Shown: positions 16,156-23,898 of the stretch, piece by piece
Layout: each line of letters starts with the position of its first letter
Position numbering within the stretch: position 1 is the stretch's first letter
NCBI GenBank assembly: GCA_031082125.1
Contig: JAVHLM010000040.1
Span: 1 to 54,467 of the forward strand
Origin: Candidatus Eremiobacterota bacterium
Lineage (GTDB): Bacteria > Vulcanimicrobiota > CADAWZ01 > Ess09-12
DNA: 54,467 nt
Reading direction: 5' to 3'
Translations under genes and position numbers: made by a program
The notes under the pieces: generated by a model
What the model saw: the letters and a program-made list of their open reading frames with translations, nothing else
Database searches by the model: none
Told to the model about the DNA's origin: nothing

Positions 16156-17539
16156 GAAGCATTCTCTTTTCCTTCAGCAGCCACCTGCCGGCACACTCGT
16201 CACCGGTGAGAAAGAGAAGGAGCAGGCCCGCGGCAAAAAGGATAATGCACTGGGGCCCTGATACCAGCCAGAGATAAAAGGGATATCCGTCCATCTTCTC
16301 CTTGAGGGCTGTCACATCAGCTGCCGCAGTCGCCTTGCATGTCTTTTCAAAATCCCCTCTCTTCTCATAGGAGGAGGCTTTCCTTTTCTTGACTCTTCCC
16401 CATGAATCGGCAGTATAGTGAATGTTATGCATGGTATAGAACTCCAGGTCATTGTCGCTGTTGACCTTGAAGCTGACGGGTTTTCCCCCTGAGTGGATAA
16501 ACCATCCCGAGAGAAATGTCCCTGCGCTGTCGTATTTCTGGAAACGGCAGAGGAAGCTCAGGAACACGTAGGAGTTTCCCCCGCGGTCCACGGCAACTCT
16601 GGTGTATGGCGCTATGGGAAGCTCTGTATGGGAGGTAATCCACGGGGTGAAGCCGCATGTGGCGAGGATACCATGCATAACAATGCTAATCCCGGTGATA
16701 AGCATGATCATGCCGATTACCTTGAGAGCTGCAAGGGGAAGGCTCATCCATCTGAATTGAGGCTTCATGCGACGGAGGAATTTCGGGATTTCCTTTAAGG
16801 TAATCATTACAAAGGTGCAGAGCCCTCCTCCGAAGAGGGAAACCGTGATCGTCGCCATGATCCCCAGGAAAAATGACCACGGGGGGGAAAAAGAGAGCAT
16901 GGAGACAATCGATACAAGAGCGATGACGGCAGCGCACAGCATGAAAAAACGCGACTCTTCCGGGGTCATCCCCTCGGCCTGGGGGCGGGCCTTTTTCTTT
17001 TTGGGCTTTTCCCGCTTATGGAACTCTTCACTGAACTCTTCACTGAATATTTTTTTCATAAGGCGGGACTTGCTCCAGTAAGTCGCAAGGTTGAAAGTGT
17101 ATCCCAGTAGAAAGCCAAATGTGGCAAAAAGCAAGAAGCCGGAAAATTTTCCAGGCAGCTGGCCGGGAGAGCTGGAGGAAAGATTTCCCAGGCCCGAGCA
17201 GAAGGCCAGGGCAAGAAATCCCAGGAGCATCTTCATGCCGGAGTCATCTTTGATCTTCACAAAAACGGTGAGGGCAGACTTTTTCTCTCCAAGCGGCGCA
17301 ATCTCGCCTCTCAAGGCGAAGGAGACCCCTCTCACGTCAGGCGTGATAAGATCGGCTTCGAAGCCATTGCCCGACAACTCGCCGCGGAAGTGCTGAAAGG
17401 TGGAATCCTCAAGTTCGTAGCCACATTTCAGCATATGGCCCACCTTCTCGAGGACCTTCTCCTCAGGCAATGCCACCACTATTGAGAATGAATACCTGAA
17501 GAGGAGATAATTCAGAAAATGATTCTGCCGCTCCGTCAT
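16142..17539 (-). CDS. Polytopic membrane protein of unknown function
   Basis: A 465-residue protein with hydrophobic segments near 104-122, 130-155, 200-218, 222-250, 268-292 and 430-450. These are separated by a long charged, lysine-rich loop (about 165-195). The first 100 residues form a soluble domain with beta-strand character. The stretch at about 300-400 is another soluble region with repeated short strands (RVAVDRGGNSYVFLSFLC), perhaps NHL/beta-propeller-like but too short to be a full propeller. I recognise no family. The gene is convergent with the CoA-transferase, sharing 14 nt at the 3' ends. No convincing ribosome site precedes the chosen ATG. Confidence 0.65.
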   Translation of the reverse strand: MTERQNHFLNYLLFRYSFSIVVALPEEKVLEKVGHMLKCGYELEDSTFQHFRGELSGNGFEADLITPDVRGVSFALRGEIAPLGEKKSALTVFVKIKDDSGMKMLLGFLALAFCSGLGNLSSSSPGQLPGKFSGFLLFATFGFLLGYTFNLATYWSKSRLMKKIFSEEFSEEFHKREKPKKKKARPQAEGMTPEESRFFMLCAAVIALVSIVSMLSFSPPWSFFLGIMATITVSLFGGGLCTFVMITLKEIPKFLRRMKPQFRWMSLPLAALKVIGMIMLITGISIVMHGILATCGFTPWITSHTELPIAPYTRVAVDRGGNSYVFLSFLCRFQKYDSAGTFLSGWFIHSGGKPVSFKVNSDNDLEFYTMHNIHYTADSWGRVKKRKASSYEKRGDFEKTCKATAAADVTALKEKMDGYPFYLWLVSGPQCIILFAAGLLLLFLTGDECAGRWLLKEKRMLPSRS

Positions 17540-17608
17540 ACTGCTATTTTATCATAAATTGGTCACAGTCACTACTGCTCCACGACCTTTGCCTCAAAGA
17601 TGAGGGCG

Positions 17609-18577
17609 TCAGACTGCCTGCCACGTATGGCGGAAGTGCCGCACCGGGGTCTGTGCGCCCCTGAACTGCCAGAGCTGCGACGCCGGGCCGATGAAACTGG
17701 CCGCAAACCAGAGCGTGTGGATCGGGTTCGAGATGAAGTGCCTGGCCAGGGCCGCGCTGAAACGAAAATCACGGAATAAAGCGCATCGGAACTTTCTCAG
17801 CCAGTCTTCGGCGGTGAATCCATAGTCCTGTGTGCCGTCAACTTCGCGAATAAGGGCAAACTTGTCCCGCGCGCAGCGCTCGAGCTGGCCTTCCGCTGGA
17901 TAGTAGCCCCCGTAGCCTCGATGAAGAATCGAGAAATGCAGCCCTGCGCTGTCGAAGAGCTGCAGGAACGGGGATTTCAGGAATTTAAAAGGTTCCACCG
18001 GCTTTCCCCTGAAATGAAGGGCGGTAGTGACCACTCTTTGCGAGCGGGAAGCGGGGTCAAGCAGGGATGAGAAGATCCGGAACATCTCGCGGTAGATCCT
18101 GTCCTGCAGACCTTCGAGGGCATCCTCTGGCTGGCAGAAATGCTCGAGCGCCCCGTTCGCAATGATCCCGTCGAAGTTTCCTTTCAGATGGAGGGGAAGC
18201 TCTCTGTAATCAGAAAGCACGACAGAAAGCCCTTTCGCGCGGCATGCCGCCCACTGATCCTCTGAAATGGTCACGCCGGTCGCATTTATTCCCCGCTTGC
18301 GCGCGGCCGCCAGCAGAGTGCCCAGACCGCAGCCGATTTCCAGCAGTCTGAAACCAGGACCCGCGTTGAGCTCATCGAGGAGATACTCATGCTGCCGCCT
18401 CTGGGTCGCGCAGAAATCCTCGCTGGGATTTCCATCGTAGATTCCCTCTGTGTAGTCCTCCACTCCGGCCAGGGTTGAGATGCCGGTAAGACTGTAGCAG
18501 AGGCGCACAGTCTGTGCTGTTTCAACATAGCCTGCCTTGTGAGTATTCTGCTCTAAAACGAGTGCGTCCATAGTCAT
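17609..18577 (-). CDS. SAM-dependent methyltransferase, cyclopropane-fatty-acid-synthase-like
   Basis: A 322-residue class I methyltransferase. The SAM-binding motif I is LLEIGCGLGT (78-87), and GVTISEDQW about 20 residues later matches the motif of cyclopropane-fatty-acid synthases and related mycolate-type methyltransferases. The C-terminal half (GYGGYYPAEGQL and an aromatic-rich end) would form the lipid-binding lid, but I do not see the full CFA signature, so the substrate is open. ATG 18577 has AGGGAG 8 nt upstream; a longer in-frame start adds 36 unrelated basic residues. A good sigma70-like promoter lies about 140 nt upstream. Confidence 0.8.
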   Translation of the reverse strand: MTMDALVLEQNTHKAGYVETAQTVRLCYSLTGISTLAGVEDYTEGIYDGNPSEDFCATQRRQHEYLLDELNAGPGFRLLEIGCGLGTLLAAARKRGINATGVTISEDQWAACRAKGLSVVLSDYRELPLHLKGNFDGIIANGALEHFCQPEDALEGLQDRIYREMFRIFSSLLDPASRSQRVVTTALHFRGKPVEPFKFLKSPFLQLFDSAGLHFSILHRGYGGYYPAEGQLERCARDKFALIREVDGTQDYGFTAEDWLRKFRCALFRDFRFSAALARHFISNPIHTLWFAASFIGPASQLWQFRGAQTPVRHFRHTWQAV

Positions 18578-18718
18578 AGAAAAAACTCCCTGTTGGTGCT
18601 TCGACCTAAAGTGCGTTTCAGTTCTTCGACAATAGTTCTGTGAGGCAGGAGTTCTTCTTTTCTCCCTTTCGGTGAGAGTAAGCACAAGGATAGCAATGTG
18701 CTTTTCTGTCTCCCCTAC

Positions 18719-18747
18719 ATTTTAACAAAAAAAAATCCTTATGACAA
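18719..18747 (-). promoter_or_regulatory. Sigma70-type promoter for the methyltransferase gene
   Basis: On the minus strand TTGTCA (18742-18747) and TAAAAT (18719-18724) are separated by exactly 17 nt, in a strongly AT-rich tract with nine consecutive T. The predicted leader of about 135 nt before the ATG at 18577 is long enough to hold a control element, but I see no known riboswitch in it. Confidence 0.6.
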
Positions 18748-18791
18748 GAATTTATCAAACTTAAAAAATTTCTCTCCCGGCGCCGGCTTTA

Positions 18792-19823
18792 CTATTTTTC
18801 CCTGATGTTCCTTATATCTTTGAGCATCTTGCTGTACGTCGCGTCATCAAGCCCTGATTTCCCCGCCTGCTGCGCTTCTTTCACGGAGCGCTCATAGACT
18901 TCCCACTTGGCCTTTGCGGCATCAGTGAGCCTCTCCCCGAGAGATTCCATTAAAGCTCTCAGCGCGTCATATTCAACTCCGGCGGCGGTGCCGTCGCGAT
19001 CCTTCGGGCTTGTCACAAGGCTCAGCAGGCTTTGAAATCCTTCGCCGCCCTCGCTTGTTCCCTTGATGATGAAGCGCTCCATCTGCTCCCCGGAAACGGG
19101 TCCACGGGGGCATTCAGCAAGAAGAGCCTCTATGGCCGCCCCGGCGCCTCTGTCGGCGTAGCCCGAGGCGCTCTTCATCTTCTCCAGCATCTCCCTGTAT
19201 TTCTCAATCGGAATTGCCCCCTGGCCTTCCCGCCTGATCTCCTTCACCGTTTTCTCATAAACAGCCCACTTGGCCGCCGCGTCAGGCGACAGGCGCCCAG
19301 CATTTTTCATGATGAAGGCATTAAGATCCTCATATTCCCTGCCTGCCCCCGTTCCGTCCCAGTCGCCAGGCCCCATGAGGACCTGGACCGCATCGGAGAG
19401 GGAATCATCTCCCTTGAGAGCATACTCTTCAAGGGCGTTATGGATGAGCTCTTCGAGCTGCCTGCCACTGATTATCCCCGCGGGATTCTCCCTGTCAAGA
19501 GCCGCAACAGCGGACAGGACGCTCTCGTCACAAGGCGCCGCTCCCAACGCTCCCTCTGTGCCTGCCCCTTTACCTGACCCGCATGCATCGCGTGATGACA
19601 TGGCCGGCGGGGCAATGGAGCGCGGTTTACTGAGGCTCAGGACAGCATCGTGGAGGCTTGCTAAAAAAACCTTCACCTTTTCCCGGTCACTGTCTCCCGG
19701 GACCAGGGCTTTTCCAATGAGTCTGTCAATCTCTTTCCTGAGGGAAGCTCTCCTGGTCTCCCTGAAAGCCTGGTAGTCACCTGCGGTATAGATACGCACC
19801 CCTTTGCGGTATGGTTCTTTCAT
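18792..19823 (-). CDS. Unknown protein with an internal domain duplication
   Basis: A 343-residue, apparently soluble protein of unknown function. Residues 117-220 and 242-343 are clearly related copies. Both start with SGxQxExxI, carry DxDGTxAGxEY (154-164 and 275-285), then KWxVYExxVKE (185-195 and 306-316) and end in a YxxMLxxxxxxx helix. Residues 1-100 are helical and charged, with a low-complexity Gly/Ala stretch at 82-97. The DxDGT loops recall calcium-binding EF-hand loops but do not match fully. No signal peptide is seen. GGAGAG stands 5 nt before the ATG. It precedes, in the same direction, the methyltransferase, but the latter has its own promoter. Confidence 0.7.
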   Translation of the reverse strand: MKEPYRKGVRIYTAGDYQAFRETRRASLRKEIDRLIGKALVPGDSDREKVKVFLASLHDAVLSLSKPRSIAPPAMSSRDACGSGKGAGTEGALGAAPCDESVLSAVAALDRENPAGIISGRQLEELIHNALEEYALKGDDSLSDAVQVLMGPGDWDGTGAGREYEDLNAFIMKNAGRLSPDAAAKWAVYEKTVKEIRREGQGAIPIEKYREMLEKMKSASGYADRGAGAAIEALLAECPRGPVSGEQMERFIIKGTSEGGEGFQSLLSLVTSPKDRDGTAAGVEYDALRALMESLGERLTDAAKAKWEVYERSVKEAQQAGKSGLDDATYSKMLKDIRNIREK

Positions 19824-19981
19824 GGCATCTCTCCAAGGAAAATATCCAGACCTGGTATCCTAAATCTTATATAAGAGGCTCCTGTTTCCCTCTTGGAGAT
19901 GCATGGTTATGGCTCATTCGAGGTTTGCCGTCCTGTCTTTCTACCCCGCAGCCTGGTGTTATGAGAAGCCTGACCATTTCC

Positions 19982-20794
19982 TTATTGAGCCCTCTGGAGG
20001 GTGAGGCGCCCGTTCACTGTCGGATCCAGGCTGTGCCTCGCGCTCCGCGTGCAGATGTCAACTCTTCCGAATCCCTTCCCGTTAAAGGCTCCTCCCGTAT
20101 CGACGGCCCTGAAGAGGATGGGCCTGCCGTACCTTTTCTCAAGCTCCGGTATCCTGAAGGCGTCGCCGTATTTGACCTGGCCGCTCTTGTAGAGGTTCTT
20201 GTCCAGGGCGATGGAGACATAGGGAGCCTTCCCTTCCAGGTAGTCCTGGAGGGTGCAGAGCTTCTTCCCCCTTTTGTCGGTAAAGCCGCCTTCCATGGCG
20301 CTGCTGTCGGGATAGTAGCCCGTTCCTTTCGCACTGCCCATGGTCGCGCCAGCATCAGGAACAGCCTGGGGCATGGCGCCGGTCTGGCCTGCCTGCCCGG
20401 GAAACATTTCCTGCCCGAATGGAGGTGCTCCCGGTCCCCCGCACCCTCCGCCGCCTCCGGGGCAGCCGCCTCCCGGCGAGCCTCCCATGCCCATCCGGGA
20501 AAACATACCCATCATCATATCCATCATCTGCTTCATCATCTGGAGCATCTGCTGCATCATCTGCTGAGGCCCCCCGCATGAAGGCATGGCCCCGCCCGGC
20601 CCGCCGAAGTCTGCAAGCTCTCTCATGAGATTGTAGGGAGCGCTCATTGGATTTCCGGGCATGGAGTCCCCTCCGGAAAGCTGAAGCCCTGAGGGAGACT
20701 GGACGGGAGGCCTTACCTGGCCTGATCCCGCGGAGAGTGAAAAGGTGCTCATCATCACCCTGAATTGCATGGAAGTATTTATATCACTGTTCAT
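19982..20794 (-). CDS. 3D-domain (RlpA/MltA-like barrel) protein with Met-rich middle
   Basis: A 270-residue protein. The C-terminal 100 residues match the 3D domain, a small double-psi beta barrel found in MltA-type murein hydrolases. They include VSIALDKNLYKSGQ, FRIPELE and the aspartate signature VDTGG (231-235) with GRVDICT, giving D232 and D246. The middle (78-130) is strikingly low-complexity: Met/Gln-rich (MMQQMLQMMKQMMDMMMG) then Gly/Pro/Cys-rich. No signal peptide is evident, so secretion by a special route or a cytoplasmic role is open. AAAGGAG precedes the ATG by 7 nt. A peptidoglycan-cleaving role is inferred from the domain only. Confidence 0.72.
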   Translation of the reverse strand: MNSDINTSMQFRVMMSTFSLSAGSGQVRPPVQSPSGLQLSGGDSMPGNPMSAPYNLMRELADFGGPGGAMPSCGGPQQMMQQMLQMMKQMMDMMMGMFSRMGMGGSPGGGCPGGGGGCGGPGAPPFGQEMFPGQAGQTGAMPQAVPDAGATMGSAKGTGYYPDSSAMEGGFTDKRGKKLCTLQDYLEGKAPYVSIALDKNLYKSGQVKYGDAFRIPELEKRYGRPILFRAVDTGGAFNGKGFGRVDICTRSARHSLDPTVNGRLTLQRAQ

Positions 20795-20890
20795 ATGAAG
20801 GCTCCTTTCCTGGTCCTTCCCTCATGATAAGGCACGAAGTCCACAAAAGGCTCAAAAGGTGCTCAGATGAAACTCAAATATGTTATTTTT

Positions 20891-22132
20891 TCATTGACCT
20901 GCCGGCTCTTCCAGGCCCAGGGCTTTCAGGAATCCCCTGTTGATGATGCAGTGCTCCACCTTTGCCTTCTCCAGGAGCTCATCAAGGGCTTTCCTGCACA
21001 TCTGTGGCGAAGGCCGGTGAAGGCGTCTCTCTTTCCATGAGGCGCCCCGGTATTTTTCGGCATAGCTCACCAGCTCTTCCCACACCCGGGGCTTTGGGAA
21101 GGTGGCCACGCATGAGGGAGAGTCCATTTTCTTATAAGGCCAGAAAGACCAGCCGATGCGGTGCTTTTCCAGGGATTTTCTGTAAGCCTCAATCCATTGA
21201 TCGGTGTTTTCCCCGGATTCGCCCATCCAGAGCGGGACGCCGTATTTTTCTCTGAAGGCAAGAGCTTTCTGCAGGCTTTTCTCCGAAGGATCAGCCCAGT
21301 AGTGGTGGAACGTATAGACAAGCTTCGAATCGAAGGGTTTTCCGAAGCACTCAAAATTGGTGCACCACCGGGAGCCTCCAAGAATGATGAGATGGTCCCT
21401 GTCAACAGTGCGGATGGCTTCAGTGATCCTCCTGTAGAGCGGCTCGAGGGAGGCCTCATAGCGCCCGTAGCCTTCAAAATCAGGGACAGGCTCGTTCAGG
21501 AGCTCATAGCCGATGACGGTCCTGCTGGCTTTGTAGCGCTCAGCAAGCTTCTTCCAGAGGGCGATGGTCCGCTCCTGGCATTCGGGGCTTTCAAAAAGCC
21601 ATGGTGTCCCCCACCCGTCATCGATATTCTCTCCCGTCTGGCCTCCCGGGGCGCCGTGCATGTCAAGAATCACCATGAGCCCTGCCTCTTGAGCCCAGGA
21701 GACCACCTGATCGAGGAGCGTGAATCCTTCGTCAAGCCATATGCCGGGATGATCCTCGGGGGTGAAGAGGCGGTAGTTGAAAGGCACCCTTATCATATTG
21801 AATCCCAGTTTCCGGATCAGCATGATATCCTTTTTGCTGATATAGGCGGCACGGTAGTCTTTCCAGAACCTCCGTGCTTCACCGGGGCCGACAAGCTCAC
21901 AGAGAAGGTCGTTCAGCAGGCGGGGCGACGAGATTTCCTCGAACTTGAGCATGTAGCCCTCGGGGAGAAGCCAGTTCCCCAGCGAGATGCCTTTCAAGAG
22001 AAGCGGAGAGCCGCCAGGCGCCGCTATCTCGGCGCCCTTCAGCGATACAAAACCGTGGCCGGCGGCAAAACAAGGAACACAGGCAAAAGAAAACAGGATG
22101 AGCAGAATGCCAAGGGCACAGAGTTTCTTCAT
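20891..22132 (-). CDS. Secreted GH5-type glycoside hydrolase
   Basis: A 413-residue secreted glycosidase of family GH5 (cellulase/exo-glucanase-like). A Sec signal covers residues 1-24 (MKKL, hydrophobic core, CFA before the cut). Visible family motifs are LKGISLGNWL, FNMIRVPFNYR, VILDMHGAPGG, LLNEPVPDF (acid/base E214) and LWMGESGEN (nucleophile E305). SFWPYKKM supplies the sugar-stacking tryptophan. The set is closest to exo-beta-1,3-glucanase-like or cellulase-like GH5 members; substrate unproved. The ATG at 22132 is preceded by AGGGAGG; an upstream in-frame start would put 14 residues before the signal. It is divergent from the aldehyde dehydrogenase at 22376. Confidence 0.88.
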   Translation of the reverse strand: MKKLCALGILLILFSFACVPCFAAGHGFVSLKGAEIAAPGGSPLLLKGISLGNWLLPEGYMLKFEEISSPRLLNDLLCELVGPGEARRFWKDYRAAYISKKDIMLIRKLGFNMIRVPFNYRLFTPEDHPGIWLDEGFTLLDQVVSWAQEAGLMVILDMHGAPGGQTGENIDDGWGTPWLFESPECQERTIALWKKLAERYKASRTVIGYELLNEPVPDFEGYGRYEASLEPLYRRITEAIRTVDRDHLIILGGSRWCTNFECFGKPFDSKLVYTFHHYWADPSEKSLQKALAFREKYGVPLWMGESGENTDQWIEAYRKSLEKHRIGWSFWPYKKMDSPSCVATFPKPRVWEELVSYAEKYRGASWKERRLHRPSPQMCRKALDELLEKAKVEHCIINRGFLKALGLEEPAGQ

Positions 22133-22375
22133 AAAAGCCTCCCTGTGAAAAAACTGGGTAGCCTGAAGTACCATTCTCTGTTACCTGCTTTTTACCTCGG
22201 TAGGGCTGCTCCCTACATTGAATATTTCCAGGACTTGCCTCAATTTATACTTAAATGTGATAAAAGAGCCTTTCCATGAAAGGTGATGGGAATCGCCCAT
22301 AGAAATGTTATAGCAGATATATCCGCACAGCCTGTCAAGGCGGAAACATTTCATGGAAGTGAAGGAGGGGGAGTC

Positions 22376-23893
22376 ATGGTATCGACTAAAGTTCTGGATT
22401 ACAAGCTCTTTATAGGGGGAGAATGGGTTGCCTCAGGCTCCGGTGAGACCATGAAGGTCATTAACCCAGCAACCGGCGAGGAAATTGCCCGTGTCGCCTC
22501 TGCAACGGCTGAGGACGTGAACAAGGCCGTTGCGGCCGCGCGGGCAGCCTTTGAGGATGGCCGGTGGAGTGGCCTCTCTCCAGGGGAGCGCTCCATGCTG
22601 CTGTGGAAATTCGCCGCAGCCCTGGAAGAAAAAGCCATGGAGCTTGCGGACCTTGAGACGCTGCACTCGGGCAAGCCTGTGAAGCTCACCCGGAACAGCG
22701 ACATACCTTTCGCCATTGATAACCTGCGCTTTTTCGCGGGAGCCTGCCGCGCCCTTGAAGGGCGCTCCACTGCGGAATATGTGACTGGCTATACCAGCAT
22801 GATCCGCCGCGAGCCCCTTGGCGTCGTGGCGTCAATCGCGCCCTGGAACTATCCCTTCCTGATGGCCATCTGGAAAATAGGGCCGGCACTGGCAGCCGGG
22901 AATACCGTCGTGCTGAAGCCCGCTTCAATTACCCCCCTCACTTCCCTCGAGCTCGCAAAAATAGCCCACGAGGCAGGGATTCCCCCAGGCGTCCTGAACG
23001 TGATCACGGGCCGCGGGGAGATAGTGGGCTCCGCTCTTGCAGGCCATATGGATGTCGATATGGTTTCACTCACGGGCGACACCGCCACCGGCCGGCGCAT
23101 AATGACCGCAGCTTCCGGCTCATTGAAGCGCGTGCACCTGGAGCTGGGCGGCAAGGCTGCCCTTATCGTTTATGATGACGCCGATCTCGACGCCGCTGCC
23201 CGGGGAGCGGTTGTCGCAGGCTTTGTCAATACCGGCCAGGATTGCACTGCCGCCACCAGGATATATGCCCACGAGAGCGTTTTCCAGTCCGTGGTGGACC
23301 GCATGGTGGAGCTTACAAAGCAGGTCCGCCTAGGTGATCCCAAGGATGAGAAGACTGACATGGGGCCACTCTCGTCAGAGGGGCACCTCAAGAACGTGTC
23401 GTCCTTCGTGGAGCGGGCCCGGAAAGCCGGAGCTACCATCCTTGTGGGAGGCCAGCAGGCCCGGGGGGCCGGGCTTGATAAAGGATTTTACTATGAGCCC
23501 ACCCTTGTGACGGGCCTCCCCCAGGATGCAGAGCTGGTCCGGAACGAAGTCTTCGGTCCCGTCATGGTGCTTCTCCCTTTCAAGACCGAAGATGAGGTAA
23601 TCGCCAAGGCGAACGATGTAATCTTCGGACTCGCGAGCAGCGTCTGGACAAAGGACATCTATAAGGCCATGAATACGGCGCGGCGCCTTGACTTCGGCAC
23701 AGTCTGGATAAATGATCACCTGCCGCTTGCCTCGGAAATGCCCCATGGCGGTTTCAAGCAAAGCGGCTTCGGCAAGGATATGTCCATGTATTCCCTTGAT
23801 GAATACACGCGAATCAAGCATGTGATGGCCGACCTGGGCGGGCAGGTCCGCAAGGGCTGGCATTTCACCATCTTCGGCGACCAGGAGGCATAG
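22376..23893 (+). CDS. Aldehyde dehydrogenase, aminobutyraldehyde-type (PatD-like)
   Basis: A 505-residue NAD(P)-dependent aldehyde dehydrogenase. The catalytic cysteine is C290 in NTGQDCTAATRIYAH, and the general base is E256 in HLELGGK. APWNYPFLMA is the cofactor-binding motif. The QDCTA context is characteristic of gamma-aminobutyraldehyde/betaine-aldehyde-type enzymes such as PatD, which oxidise amino aldehydes from polyamine breakdown. ATG 22376 has GGAGGGGGAG just upstream. A strong terminator hairpin follows the stop codon. Its link to amine catabolism fits the aminotransferase and amine oxidase of the minus-strand cluster, though it is on the other strand. Confidence 0.88.
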   Translation: MVSTKVLDYKLFIGGEWVASGSGETMKVINPATGEEIARVASATAEDVNKAVAAARAAFEDGRWSGLSPGERSMLLWKFAAALEEKAMELADLETLHSGKPVKLTRNSDIPFAIDNLRFFAGACRALEGRSTAEYVTGYTSMIRREPLGVVASIAPWNYPFLMAIWKIGPALAAGNTVVLKPASITPLTSLELAKIAHEAGIPPGVLNVITGRGEIVGSALAGHMDVDMVSLTGDTATGRRIMTAASGSLKRVHLELGGKAALIVYDDADLDAAARGAVVAGFVNTGQDCTAATRIYAHESVFQSVVDRMVELTKQVRLGDPKDEKTDMGPLSSEGHLKNVSSFVERARKAGATILVGGQQARGAGLDKGFYYEPTLVTGLPQDAELVRNEVFGPVMVLLPFKTEDEVIAKANDVIFGLASSVWTKDIYKAMNTARRLDFGTVWINDHLPLASEMPHGGFKQSGFGKDMSMYSLDEYTRIKHVMADLGGQVRKGWHFTIFGDQEA

Positions 23894-23898
23894 GAGCC

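Noticed and set aside
18792-19823. EF-hand calcium site in the duplicated-domain protein
   Set aside because: The DxDGT start fits but later loop positions do not match in both copies, so no EF-hand is called.
21161-22279. 372-codon plus-strand frame opposite the GH5 gene
   Set aside because: The minus strand has a signal peptide, GH5 motifs and a strong ribosome site; the plus frame has none.
22133-22375. Divergent promoters between the GH5 and aldehyde dehydrogenase genes
   Set aside because: AT-rich tracts are present, but no -35/-10 pair with proper spacing was convincing in either direction.
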